DNA of 64,000 nucleotides from Tissierella pigra. Its GTDB lineage: Bacteria > Bacillota > Clostridia > Tissierellales > Tissierellaceae. Made by a program: the position numbers and the translations under genes. This document shows, piece after piece, positions 35,120 through 43,858 of this stretch. Each line of letters starts with the position of its first letter. Positions within the stretch are counted from its first letter, which is position 1. The stretch covers positions 1-64,000 of the forward strand of contig NZ_VUNQ01000014.1 in assembly GCF_009695605.1 (NCBI RefSeq), given 5' to 3'. Under the pieces are notes generated by a model that was given only the letters and a program-made list of their open reading frames with translations, was not told where the DNA came from and did no database searches.

Positions 35120-35166
35120 TTTCTACTTCCTTTTTTTTTAAGTTTTAAGTAAAAGGATGTGAGAAA

Positions 35167-37371
35167 ATGGCAAAGATAGATTTAGCAAGTTATATCGCCA
35201 AGATTGAATTAGACCAATCGGGACTTAATAAAGGATTAGACAGTGCAGATGGATTACTTAAAGGTAAAATAGGCGGTATGGTTAATTGGTCAAAGGTTGC
35301 AATTGCAGGAATGATTACAGGTGTAGTTGCAGGTATAGGTGTAACCATTAAAAAAGGTATAGATAGTTTTGTTGAGTTTGAAAATCAAATGAACACTGTT
35401 TATACATTATTACCTGATATGTCGGAAGAAGCAATGTCACAAATGGAAAGCCAAGTAAAGAGTCTAGCTAAAGAAATGGGAATATTGCCTAATGAAATAA
35501 TACCAGGTTTATATGATGCAATAGGCTCAGGAGTACCCGAAGATAATGTATTCAATTTTATGGAGGTAGCAAGTAAGGCGGCTATAGCAGGTATAGTAGA
35601 TACTGGAACAGTAGTAGACGGGCTAACAACTGTATTGAATTCGTATCAAATGGAAGCTACAGAAGCAGGAAAAGTATCTGATATATTATTCCAAGTAGTA
35701 AACTTTGGTAAAGCAAGTATGGAAGAATTAGCGGGTTCATTATCTCAAGTTACCCCTATAGCATCTAGCTTAGGTGTAAGTTTTGAAGATGTTGGTGGAG
35801 CATTAGCAACAATGACTTCTCAAGGTAATAGTACCTCTACATCAACCGTTCAATTAAGACAAATGCTAGTTGAACTATCTAAAGCGGGAGGACAAACGGC
35901 AGATTTATTTCAACAATTAGCAGGAAAATCCTTCAAAGAATTTATTGCAAGTGGTAACAATGTTCAAGATGCATTAAAGATACTTGAACAATATGCTAAT
36001 GATAGCAATGTAGGTATAAATGATCTATTTAGTTCCATACAAGCAGGACAAGGTGCTTTATTATTAACAGGTGGAGCAACAGAAATGTTTACAGAAAATT
36101 TAAAAGAAATGCAAAATAGTGCAGGTGCTACAGAGCAAGCTTATGCAACAATGGATCAAGGCATAGGTAGAAGCATAGAAAAGATTAAAGTTGGTATGTC
36201 AGGATTAATACTTGACTTAGGTGAAACATTAGCCCCTGCCGTTGCTAGAGCAACAGATTACATATTAGAAGCTATGCCAACGATACAAAATATTATCGAA
36301 GCTACATTCAGAATTGCGGGAGAGGTAATAACAGTATTTGTGGGTGTGGTAGATTGGCTTGTAGAAAATATAAAGCAATTCGTTAGTGATAATGAAGCAT
36401 TATTTACTAGTGTATGGGAGACTATAAAAACCATCTTTGATGCAATTGTTGAAACTGTAAATCTCTTTATTGAAGCATTTAAGATTTATTGGGATGCTTA
36501 CGGTGAATACATAATGAATTATATTAAAATAGTATGGGATACTGTTTCAGGAGTATTTAAAGGTGCATTAGATACTATTAAAGGTATATTAAATCTTTTT
36601 ATATCTGTCTTTAAAGGTGATTGGGATGGTATGGGTAAAGCTATAGGTCAAATCACCGATGGTTTATGGAAAATGATTAAAAGTATTTTTGAAGGTTCTA
36701 TAAATTTTGTTAAAAATATTATGAATGCAGCTATATCGACATTAACAAATATAGCAAGAGCTATTATGGAAGGTATCTGGAACGCTTTTAAGAATGTGTG
36801 GGATAGTATTACTAGATGGATTGATAATTCATTTAGTGGAGTAGCTAGAACTATATCCAATTTTGGAAGGTCATTTTATAATGCAGGAGCAGAGATATTT
36901 TCAAGTCTTTGGGATGGTTTAAAAGGTGTGTGGTCAAATATTAGTTCATGGGTAAGTGACAAAGTTGATTGGATTGCAGATAAATTAGCATTTTGGAGAA
37001 AGTCAGAAAGTGAAATGAGTACAAGCAGTTCATCATCTTCTTCAAAGAAGTCTACTCCTAATTATAAAGGATTACCTAGCTATGCAGTTGGAACTCCATT
37101 TGTACCTAGTGACCAATTAGCTTTTCTACATAAAGGCGAGGCAGTAATTCCTGCAAAATATAATCCTTATAATGGTGGAAGTGGATTAGGTGGTAATGTT
37201 ATAAATATACAACAGGAAGGTGTTACTTTAAAAGTTGAAGGTAATCTTGACAGAAACATATTGCCAGAAGTGAAAAAGATGATTGATAATGCAATGGGTA
37301 AATCCAATGAAAGATTAGTAGTAGAATTAAATAAATCAGGAATATTCCCTAATCGTGTTGGAAAGATTTAG
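35167..37371 (+). CDS. Tape measure protein (TP901 type)
   Basis: 734 residues, short for the family. Start ASYIAKIELDQSGLNKGLDS, then the conserved minor-tail core (MGILPNEIIPGLYDAIGSGV, VSDILFQVVNFGKASMEELA, GSLSQVTPIASSLGVSFEDV), several hydrophobic helices (residues about 370-560), and the usual end SYAVGTPFVPSDQLAFLHKG, EAVIPAKYNPYNGGSG. It sets tail length and is ejected with the DNA; 734 residues predict a tail of very roughly 110 nm by the family rule. The longest gene of the morphogenesis region. Confidence 0.92.
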   Translation: MAKIDLASYIAKIELDQSGLNKGLDSADGLLKGKIGGMVNWSKVAIAGMITGVVAGIGVTIKKGIDSFVEFENQMNTVYTLLPDMSEEAMSQMESQVKSLAKEMGILPNEIIPGLYDAIGSGVPEDNVFNFMEVASKAAIAGIVDTGTVVDGLTTVLNSYQMEATEAGKVSDILFQVVNFGKASMEELAGSLSQVTPIASSLGVSFEDVGGALATMTSQGNSTSTSTVQLRQMLVELSKAGGQTADLFQQLAGKSFKEFIASGNNVQDALKILEQYANDSNVGINDLFSSIQAGQGALLLTGGATEMFTENLKEMQNSAGATEQAYATMDQGIGRSIEKIKVGMSGLILDLGETLAPAVARATDYILEAMPTIQNIIEATFRIAGEVITVFVGVVDWLVENIKQFVSDNEALFTSVWETIKTIFDAIVETVNLFIEAFKIYWDAYGEYIMNYIKIVWDTVSGVFKGALDTIKGILNLFISVFKGDWDGMGKAIGQITDGLWKMIKSIFEGSINFVKNIMNAAISTLTNIARAIMEGIWNAFKNVWDSITRWIDNSFSGVARTISNFGRSFYNAGAEIFSSLWDGLKGVWSNISSWVSDKVDWIADKLAFWRKSESEMSTSSSSSSSKKSTPNYKGLPSYAVGTPFVPSDQLAFLHKGEAVIPAKYNPYNGGSGLGGNVINIQQEGVTLKVEGNLDRNILPEVKKMIDNAMGKSNERLVVELNKSGIFPNRVGKI

Positions 37372-37413
37372 GGTTACTTTTATAGTAGCCCTTTTTAATT
37401 TGGAGGTGAAAAC

Positions 37414-38310
37414 TTGAATATACAATGGCAGAATAGCGAGAATGTAAAGATAAACAATACCAACACATCTGCAATTTTAGAAGATTCAAGTGAAGTTTTA
37501 TCTTTCTTTGCAGATAAATATATAATAACTAAGTATCCAATAAAAACTGGTGATTTAGTTGAATATGCAGGAATTACATATATAGTAGTAAGTCAAATTG
37601 ATAGAAATATAGAGAATAGAAAAGAGAATCAATATAATTATCGTGCTAGAATAAGACAAGCTGATTTTACTATAAAAATAGTTATTGATGGTAAGGTTGA
37701 AATTTTTCCTTCCATTATAGAAGGACAAACTTTTGATATTATTGAAAACAAAATAATAGATGTATCATCAGATAAAATAATAGTAACTCTCAAAGCAAGT
37801 GATATTTCAAATAAGATTATTAAGACTATGAGATTTATAAAACTAGGTGATGCGTGGAAAGTGGTAGGAGTAGATAAAACTAAATTAGGATTGATTATAT
37901 TATTCTGTGATAGCGACTCAACTAGTCATTTAGATGATATTGAGAATGAGATAGCTAATGCAGATTTAATTAAAGATAATCCAGTTGAGCCAGAACCTGA
38001 ACCAGAGCCAACAGTTGCAAGATATGAGGTTACACCAATTTTACAATATCAAGATGATACTCCTTACCAAATTTATTTCAATTCATGGCAGAAGTACACA
38101 ATCAAGAAGTTTGTTGATGATGTTGAGGTTAATGGTAACTTTACCTTTGAATTGAGTAGTACCAAGGCAACTCTATCAGAGGCAACCAATAACTCATGTA
38201 AAGTAAGTGTAGCAAGTATAGTAGGAAAGTATGTTGCAAATTTAATCGTAACCGATGCAGATACAAATGAAATTGCCATTGAAAAATCTATAAATATAAT
38301 GGGTAGATAG
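37414..38310 (+). CDS. Phage protein with C-terminal Ig-like domain
   Basis: 298 residues. TTG start with GGAGGTG 5 bases upstream. The N-terminal half contains YPIKTGDLVEYAGITYIVVS, an SH3-like pattern seen in phage connector proteins, and a stretch TLKASDISNKIIKTM. A PVEPEPEPEPT linker follows at about residue 192-202, then an Ig/BIG-like domain (NGNFTFELSSTKATLSEATN, GKYVANLIVTDADTNEIAIE). Probably a virion protein. It is the last structural-type gene; no Dit, endopeptidase or baseplate genes follow. Confidence 0.6.
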   Translation: MNIQWQNSENVKINNTNTSAILEDSSEVLSFFADKYIITKYPIKTGDLVEYAGITYIVVSQIDRNIENRKENQYNYRARIRQADFTIKIVIDGKVEIFPSIIEGQTFDIIENKIIDVSSDKIIVTLKASDISNKIIKTMRFIKLGDAWKVVGVDKTKLGLIILFCDSDSTSHLDDIENEIANADLIKDNPVEPEPEPEPTVARYEVTPILQYQDDTPYQIYFNSWQKYTIKKFVDDVEVNGNFTFELSSTKATLSEATNNSCKVSVASIVGKYVANLIVTDADTNEIAIEKSINIMGR

Positions 38311-38348
38311 TCGGAAATGAGAATAGATAATTTGTGACCTTCAATCTG

Positions 38349-38725
38349 AAGGTAGCGGTTCAGTATGTGGAGTTGTGTGGTGTAAGACAAGGTAGTGCAA
38401 TCCTCAATTAGGCGATTATCGCCCAATTGTGACCCAAGAAGAAGGTGGCGGTTCAGTACGTGGAGTTATGTGGACTGAAGCATGGTGAGAGACAAGATTT
38501 AAAGAGTGGACATAATGGCAACTCTTCTTTAACTTTAGAAGAAATTGCTACAAGTTTAGGAGTATCTAAGAGGGATTTGAGCCGTATGCTTGAAATAGAA
38601 CGCAAACTCACTCCCAAATAAGCAGAGGAAGGTAGCAGTGCAGTATGTAGAATTGTGTGGAAATACTCATGGAGGTTCAAGACGCGATAATCGCACCTTG
38701 AGTTTTGATGAAAAAACACAAAGGG
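38349..38725 (+). pseudogene. Three decayed tandem copies of a ParB-like HTH module
   Basis: KVAVQYVELCG is encoded at 38349, 38442 and 38629. Copy 1 runs into TAG after GVRQGSAILN and continues out of frame as GDYRPIVTQE. Copy 2 is the longest: GLKHGERQDLKSG, SLTLEEIATSLGVSKRDLSR, EIERKLTPK, then TAA. Copy 3 ends in RRDNRTLSFDEKT. None has a start with a ribosome binding site. All resemble the intact gene at 9391-9717. Confidence 0.7.
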
Positions 38726-38762
38726 TAGGGTACAATCTCGACGTATTTTACCCTTTTTTCTG
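38718..38762 (+). terminator. Hairpin after the decayed modules
   Basis: AAGGGTA near 38719 can pair with TACCCTT at 38749-38755, followed by TTTTT. A second hairpin, CACTTTAGA / TTCTGAAGTG plus TTTTTT, lies at 38960-38987, and between them GGCGAT / ATCGCC (38847 and 38912) frame a longer fold. Confidence 0.5.
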
Positions 38763-39041
38763 TTTCTGTACCATAGTGTTTTCAATGGGTGTAGAGGTTG
38801 AAAAAATGACAAAAAGTGAAAACTTCAAATAATGGGGGTAAATCGGGGCGATAATTTTTTCTGAATACTAAACTATGGCTACTCTTTTTAACCAAATTAT
38901 CGTGTCTTAAATCGCCTTCTACATAGGATTTTAATTACATATTTTAAGTTAATTTTAGCACTTTAGATTAATTTCTGAAGTGTTTTTTGTTGTGTACATA
39001 TAAAAAAGGGAAAAGTCATATAAATTACAAAGGGGGATTTT

Positions 39042-39242
39042 ATGAATAAAGAAAATATGGACATGGTTACAGTTGATGAAGAAGTTGAAAAGGAACTAAT
39101 AGAAAAGATTGATTTACATAACCGATTAACAAATGGATATAAACATAAAAATGGGATAAAAGTAAAAGCTACATTTAATGAGAGTGGCGATGATATTACT
39201 GATTGTTGGATTAGAATTTTAAGAGAGAAATTAAGAGATTAA
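39042..39242 (+). CDS. Small acidic protein next to the integrase
   Basis: 66 residues, MNKENMDMVTVDEEVEKELI..., ending CWIRILREKLRD. AAAGGGGG precedes the ATG by 7 bases and a strong terminator follows (AGAGAGAAA / TTTTCTCTCT, T run, 39222-39258). Its position directly before the serine integrase makes it a candidate recombination directionality factor, but these factors share no common sequence, so this is inference from position only. Confidence 0.55.
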   Translation: MNKENMDMVTVDEEVEKELIEKIDLHNRLTNGYKHKNGIKVKATFNESGDDITDCWIRILREKLRD

Positions 39243-39341
39243 TTTTCTCTCTATTTTTTTGTTGAATAAAGGTTTATTATATAGTAAATTATATGTATAA
39301 GTATAATGCCAATGATGGAGCATAAAAAGGAGATGAAATTA

Positions 39342-40943
39342 ATGAAAGATAAAATTTTAAATGTAGCTTTATATTGTAGATTATCAAAAGAAGATGGTGA
39401 CTCTGAAGCTAGTGATTCTATAGAAAATCAAAAAGATGCTTTAACTAGATATGCAAATGAGCAAAACTGGAACATATACGATATTTACATTGATGACGGT
39501 TACACAGGTTTAAATATGGAAAGACCAAATTTTCAAAGACTTATTAGAGATATAGAAGATGGATATATCAATGTCATATTAGTTAAGAATCAAAGTAGGA
39601 TTAGTAGAGATAATGCGGAAGTAGATATATTTCTAAATAAATATCTAATAGAAAGAAATGTTAGATGCATCGGTATAATAGACAAACTAGACAATATGGA
39701 TAGAACAACTAAAAAATCTAGCCAAATTAATGGACTTGTAAACGAATGGTATTCAGAAGATATTAGTAATAATGTTAGATTAGCTCAAGATTCTTTAAGG
39801 TTACAAGGTAAATTTATTGGTTCACACTCTCCATACGGGTATATTAAAGATCCAGAGGATAAACATCATTTATTAGTAGATGAAAATGTTAGAGATATTA
39901 TAGTGAAGATATATGACTTATATTTAGATGGATATGGATATGTAAAGATAGCTAAGACATTAAATGAAAAAAATATTCCTTGTCCTGCCGAATATAAAGA
40001 AATATTCAATTACAATAGAGAAAAAATAAAGAAATCACAATGGAGTTATCATACTGTTAGGACAATATTAAAAAATGAGGTATATGCGGGTCATATGGTT
40101 CAGAAAAAAACTACTTCATTAAGCTATAAGACAAATAAAAGAGTTGATATACCAGAAGATAAACAAATAAGAGTTTTAAATACTCATGAAGCCATTATAC
40201 CACAAAGTAAATTTAATTTAGTGCAAGATATGATGTCTAAAAACATATATACAAAACCTACTGGTGGGGGTAAGAAAAAACATATTTTAGCAGGTTTAAT
40301 GTACTGTAGGGATTGTGGTCGGGCTATGAGATATAGAAATGATAGCAAAACTTTTAATTGCAACACATATATAGTTTATGGTGGAGAAGCGTGTACTCCA
40401 CATAAAATAAGACTAGATGATGTATTAGAGATAGTATTAGAAGAAATTCAAAGTATATCTAGGTTGTATGTAGAAGTAAAAAGGTTGAAATCAGATTATG
40501 ATAAAGTAATGAATACAAAATCAAAGAGAGATAATACTAATATAAGACTATCAGTGGAGCAAAAAAGATTTAATGAGGTTGAAACCTTGCAGAAAAAATT
40601 AGTTGAGAACTTTCTTTTGGGAAAAATTGATGATGATATATATAATAAGATGTTAGATGATTACAGGAAAGAAAAGGAAGAACTATCAAAAAAAATAGAA
40701 CAATTGAGAAAAGAAAGAGAAGAACTTCAATCAATAATTACACAACATAATGATTGGTCAAGTGTATTTGAAAAGTATGTGAATATAAAAGAATTAGATA
40801 GAACAATAATTAACGAATTAATAGATAGAATAGATGTATCAGAAGATGAAGAAGGAGAGTTGAGCATATATATCAACTTCAAGCATAAAAACCCATTTAT
40901 GGATGATATAAATATGTATAAAGATTATATCTCGGTGGGGTGA
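39342..40943 (+). CDS. Large serine recombinase (phage integrase)
   Basis: 533 residues from the ATG that lies 10 bases after AAGGAG. Resolvase domain with catalytic Ser15 in VALYCRLSKEDG, Arg-containing VILVKNQSRISRD, and a recombinase domain FIGSHSPYGYIKDPEDKHHL. Zinc ribbon CRDCG ... FNCNTYIVYGGEAC near residue 325-360, then a coiled coil (residues about 395-465) and a C-terminal end. It inserts and excises the prophage by cutting att cores. Its TGA (40941-40943) is formed by host DNA directly after the attR core; in the excised circle the frame continues for 27 residues to a stop at 8547-8549. Confidence 0.93.
   Translation: MKDKILNVALYCRLSKEDGDSEASDSIENQKDALTRYANEQNWNIYDIYIDDGYTGLNMERPNFQRLIRDIEDGYINVILVKNQSRISRDNAEVDIFLNKYLIERNVRCIGIIDKLDNMDRTTKKSSQINGLVNEWYSEDISNNVRLAQDSLRLQGKFIGSHSPYGYIKDPEDKHHLLVDENVRDIIVKIYDLYLDGYGYVKIAKTLNEKNIPCPAEYKEIFNYNREKIKKSQWSYHTVRTILKNEVYAGHMVQKKTTSLSYKTNKRVDIPEDKQIRVLNTHEAIIPQSKFNLVQDMMSKNIYTKPTGGGKKKHILAGLMYCRDCGRAMRYRNDSKTFNCNTYIVYGGEACTPHKIRLDDVLEIVLEEIQSISRLYVEVKRLKSDYDKVMNTKSKRDNTNIRLSVEQKRFNEVETLQKKLVENFLLGKIDDDIYNKMLDDYRKEKEELSKKIEQLRKEREELQSIITQHNDWSSVFEKYVNIKELDRTIINELIDRIDVSEDEEGELSIYINFKHKNPFMDDINMYKDYISVG
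40936..40940. other. attR core of the prophage
   Basis: TGGGG in CTCGG-TGGGG-TGATGAA, matching attL at 8461-8465. Phage integrase codons lie to the left, the pdaB-like gene resumes to the right. Confidence 0.8.
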
Positions 40944-41511
40944 TGAATATACTAATGAAATATTGGATACACTAGACAAATATAAAATAAAGAGTACGTT
41001 TTTTTTAGTTGATTTTTGGGTTGAAAAGTTTCCAGAGCATGTAAAAGAAATTGCAAAAAGGGGTCATGATGTTGAAAATCATTCAACAACTCATCCTAAC
41101 ATGAGTCAATTAAGTGAAGAAAAGATAGCAGAAGAATTAAATACCGTAGGGAAAAAAATAGAAGATTTGACAGGAAAAAAACCTACTTTATTTAGACCAC
41201 CATTTGGAGATTATAATGATTTAGTAATACAGACGGCTAGAAAAAATGGATACTATACCATTCAATGGGATGTAGATTCCCTAGACTGGAAAGAATTTGG
41301 AGTTCAGCCAGTAGTAGACAGAGTAACTAGAAATGTAAGAAATGGTTCTATTGTATTGTTTCATAATAATGCAAAGTATATAAAAGAATATTTGCCTTTA
41401 GTCATAGAAAGGTTACAAGAAGACGGCTATGAAATTGTTCCTATTTCCGAATTAATATATAAAGAAAATTTTATAATGGATAATACGGGAAGACAGATTT
41501 TACAAAAATAA
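40936..41511 (+). pseudogene. pdaB: 3' part of the interrupted pdaB-like deacetylase gene
   Basis: In the host frame the fragment reads WGDEYTNEILDTLDKYKIKS, then TFFLVDFWVEKFPEHVKEI, the metal-binding motif NHSTTHPNM, the third motif LFRPPFGDYND and WDVDSLDWK with the final VLFHNN. These are motifs 2-5 of NodB-type deacetylases of the sporulation PdaB group. It has no start codon or ribosome binding site of its own, so it needs prophage excision to be translated as part of the complete 258-residue protein. PdaB acts on spore peptidoglycan. Confidence 0.9.
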
Positions 41512-41531
41512 AGGATGATTGAGGGAGATAT

Positions 41532-42173
41532 ATGAAAGAGCAAAAGATAATAGTAATTGGAGTAATAGAAGAGATAAAAAATAGAATAAGCTTTCAACTA
41601 CTAAAAGAAATCCTTAGTAAATTTCAATATAAAACTTTATATACAAATAGTTCTGAAAATATAATAATATTAAATAAAGGATATAGTAATATTCTTTTAT
41701 TAGATATAAAAGAGGAACTAATATCTTCCATAAGAAATATGGATATTAAATTTAATATAATTATTCATACATTTCTAAACACAAAGAGTTATGAAGATCA
41801 TAATACTAAAAATATATTCAATAATTCAGAATATATAATTGTAAACTGTGATGAAGAAAACTGGAATCGTTTACTAGAAAATAACCTAAAGTCAATAATT
41901 ATAAGTTATGGTTTCAATAATAAGGCAAGTATAAATATTTCTAGTTATAATATTGACGATATAATAGAAGGGAATATATGCTTTCAAAGGGAAATCAAAA
42001 CCATAAATGGAAATATAATAGAACCCTATGAATTGCCTATAAAGATTAATTCTAGAGATAAACTTGATATATATGGTGTTATAGCAACTATTACTACTAG
42101 TTTGTTAATGGATATAGATATATTTTCTCTAAAGGATTTTACCAGATTTTATATTAACAAAAGTATAAAATAA
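41532..42173 (+). CDS. Mur-ligase-like remnant protein
   Basis: 213 residues. KSIIISYGFNNKASINISSY and LDIYGVIATITTSLLMDIDI recall the C-terminal and linker parts of Mur ligases, but the P-loop (GTNGKGT) is missing and the protein is short. GAGGGAG precedes the ATG, 20 bases after the pdaB part. It may be a non-catalytic paralogue; function unknown. Confidence 0.5.
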   Translation: MKEQKIIVIGVIEEIKNRISFQLLKEILSKFQYKTLYTNSSENIIILNKGYSNILLLDIKEELISSIRNMDIKFNIIIHTFLNTKSYEDHNTKNIFNNSEYIIVNCDEENWNRLLENNLKSIIISYGFNNKASINISSYNIDDIIEGNICFQREIKTINGNIIEPYELPIKINSRDKLDIYGVIATITTSLLMDIDIFSLKDFTRFYINKSIK

Positions 42174-42369
42174 AAGGAATTTAAATAAATTTGAGTTTTT
42201 TTTAACAAAAATTATAAAAAAAGAAGGATTTTTTAAATCTATGTCTAATAATAGATATATACAAATGATAAATTTGATATATCTATTATTTTTTATTCAT
42301 ATTGTTTTATCTACTGGAATATATTAGATATAGATTTAAAAAACATAGGAATAGAGGGGGACATTAGTA

Positions 42370-43044
42370 ATGATTGATAAGACTGTAGAAACAAATATTG
42401 TAAGATTAGTTGGGAAAGTGGCAAGCGACAAGAGTTTTAGTCATGAGATGTATGGAGAAGGATTTTATAATCTAGATATTGAAGTACCTAGATTAAGTGA
42501 TTCTGTAGACATTCTTCCAATAACGGTTTCAGAAAGACTTATGGTAGATATAGACTTATCTATTGGACAATATGTTATAATAGAAGGACAATTAAGGTCT
42601 TATAACAGATATATTGACAATAGCAATAGGTTAGTATTAACCATATTTACAAAAGAAATCTATATACCAGAGGAAGAAGAATTGGAAGAGGCATTGAGAA
42701 AACCCAATGAAATTTATTTAGATGGGTATATATGTAAGAAGCCAATCTATAGAACTACTCCTTTTGGAAGAGAGATAACAGATGTTTTAATAGCAGTAAA
42801 CAGATCATATAATAAGTCTGACTATATACCATCTATTGCTTGGGGAAGAAATGCAAGATTTTGTGAAAAGATGTTAGTAGGAGATCATATTAAACTTTGG
42901 GGGAGAATTCAAAGCAGGGAATATCAGAAGAAACTTCCTAATGGAGAATTGGAAAGAAGGATCGCATTTGAAGTATCTGTGTCAAAGCTAGAGTATGTTG
43001 AAAATGATAATAATAGATTGGAACTATGTGAAGAAGAAGCTTAA
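42370..43044 (+). CDS. Single-stranded DNA-binding-like protein with two OB folds
   Basis: 224 residues. Two copies of an OB-type pattern: NIVRLVGKVASDKSFSHEMY ... YVIIEGQLRSYNRYI, and NEIYLDGYICKKPIYRTTPF ... IPSIAWGRNARFCEKMLVGD with IKLWGRIQSREYQKKL. The second matches SSB/PriB-like proteins of Clostridia. Nucleic-acid binding is likely; partner unknown. AGGGGG lies upstream of the ATG. Confidence 0.7.
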   Translation: MIDKTVETNIVRLVGKVASDKSFSHEMYGEGFYNLDIEVPRLSDSVDILPITVSERLMVDIDLSIGQYVIIEGQLRSYNRYIDNSNRLVLTIFTKEIYIPEEEELEEALRKPNEIYLDGYICKKPIYRTTPFGREITDVLIAVNRSYNKSDYIPSIAWGRNARFCEKMLVGDHIKLWGRIQSREYQKKLPNGELERRIAFEVSVSKLEYVENDNNRLELCEEEA

Positions 43045-43072
43045 GGTACAAACTGAAAGGATAAGATAATTT

Positions 43073-43225
43073 ATGGATACAAAATTCATATTTAGTGCTA
43101 TAATATTGATAATATTAGTAAGTCTTCAATATACACTTAATCTTATATTAAGGGAAATTAGGGATATAAGAAAAATTCTATTAAGAAGTTCAAACTATAT
43201 TAACTTAGGAGAAAGGAGAGAATAA
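43073..43225 (+). CDS. Small membrane protein
   Basis: 50 residues: MDTKF then a hydrophobic helix FSAIILIILVSLQYTLNLIL and a basic amphipathic tail REIRDIRKILLRSS. It ends 1 base before hpt and its last codons contain the hpt ribosome binding site. Its own site (GGATAAG) is weak. No family recognised. Confidence 0.5.
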   Translation: MDTKFIFSAIILIILVSLQYTLNLILREIRDIRKILLRSSNYINLGERRE

Positions 43226-43226
43226 T

Positions 43227-43751
43227 TTGGAAGGCAACAAAAGAGAAAGAACCCTTTATAGTAGAGAAAGTATAGCTACTCGTGTTAAAGAATTAGGAGA
43301 AATCATATCTAAAGAATATAATAATAAAAATTTAATAGTGGTATCATTACTTAGAGGTAGTTTTATTTTTGCTTCAGATTTAGTCAGGGAAATATCCATA
43401 CCTGTTGAAGTTGATTTCATGACAACTGCAAGTTATGGACATAATGAGGTATCCTCAGGCAATGTGGAAATTGTACATGATATAAGAGCGGATGTAGAGG
43501 GGAAAGATGTTTTAATCGTAGATGATATTATTGACTCTGGATATACACTAAAGAAAGTAAAGGAAACTTTAGGTCTAAAAAATCCAAACTCAGTAAAGAT
43601 TTGTGTAATGTTAGATAAACCTAGTAGAAGAAAGGTAGACTTAGAACCTGACTTTGTAGGTTTTAGTATACCAGATGTTTTTATAGTAGGATATGGACTT
43701 AATTACGGAGACCATTATAGAAATATCCCATATATATTTACTTTTGATTAA
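43227..43751 (+). CDS. hpt: Hypoxanthine phosphoribosyltransferase
   Basis: 174 residues, TTG start with GAAAGGAGAG 6 bases upstream. The PRPP-binding motif VLIVDDIIDSGYTL is present near residue 93, and LIVVSLLRGSFIFASDL and VDFMTTASYG fit the purine salvage family. It makes IMP (and GMP) from hypoxanthine or guanine and PRPP in the cytoplasm. Length matches the family. A strong terminator follows. Confidence 0.93.
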   Translation: MEGNKRERTLYSRESIATRVKELGEIISKEYNNKNLIVVSLLRGSFIFASDLVREISIPVEVDFMTTASYGHNEVSSGNVEIVHDIRADVEGKDVLIVDDIIDSGYTLKKVKETLGLKNPNSVKICVMLDKPSRRKVDLEPDFVGFSIPDVFIVGYGLNYGDHYRNIPYIFTFD

Positions 43752-43793
43752 ACAATTCACCTACAGAAATTACTCTGTAGGTGAATTGTTATT
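43751..43793 (+). terminator. Terminator after hpt
   Basis: AACAATTCACCTACAGA / TCTGTAGGTGAATTGTT, 17 perfect pairs, followed by ATTTAATTTTT. Confidence 0.85.
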
Positions 43794-43858
43794 TAATTTT
43801 TATCCTTTAGGAATAAAAGAAGGGGTTCTTCCTAATAATAAGTTTAGGAGGGATAAAT

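Larger units (their letters stand above)
8461..40940. mobile_element. 32.5-kb siphovirus-type prophage inserted in a pdaB-like gene
   Basis: Bounded by TGGGG cores at 8461-8465 and 40936-40940, with a large serine recombinase ending at the right core and a repressor at the left end. Modules: repressor and early genes, putative own RNA polymerase and helicase region, packaging, head, tail tube, tail chaperones, tape measure. No distal-tail, receptor-binding or lysis genes are recognisable after the tape measure, so it is probably defective for virion completion. All genes except the repressor run left to right, the same direction as the host gene it splits. Confidence 0.93.

Noticed and set aside
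38638-38832. 64-residue gene starting MQYVELCG
   Set aside because: It is the third decayed copy of the ParB-like module, starting mid-domain and reading into unrelated hydrophobic sequence.
40963-41511. Independent 182-residue polysaccharide deacetylase gene starting at TTG
   Set aside because: No ribosome binding site, lacks motif 1 and the anchor, and is continuous in frame with the 5' part at 8260-8465 once the prophage is removed.
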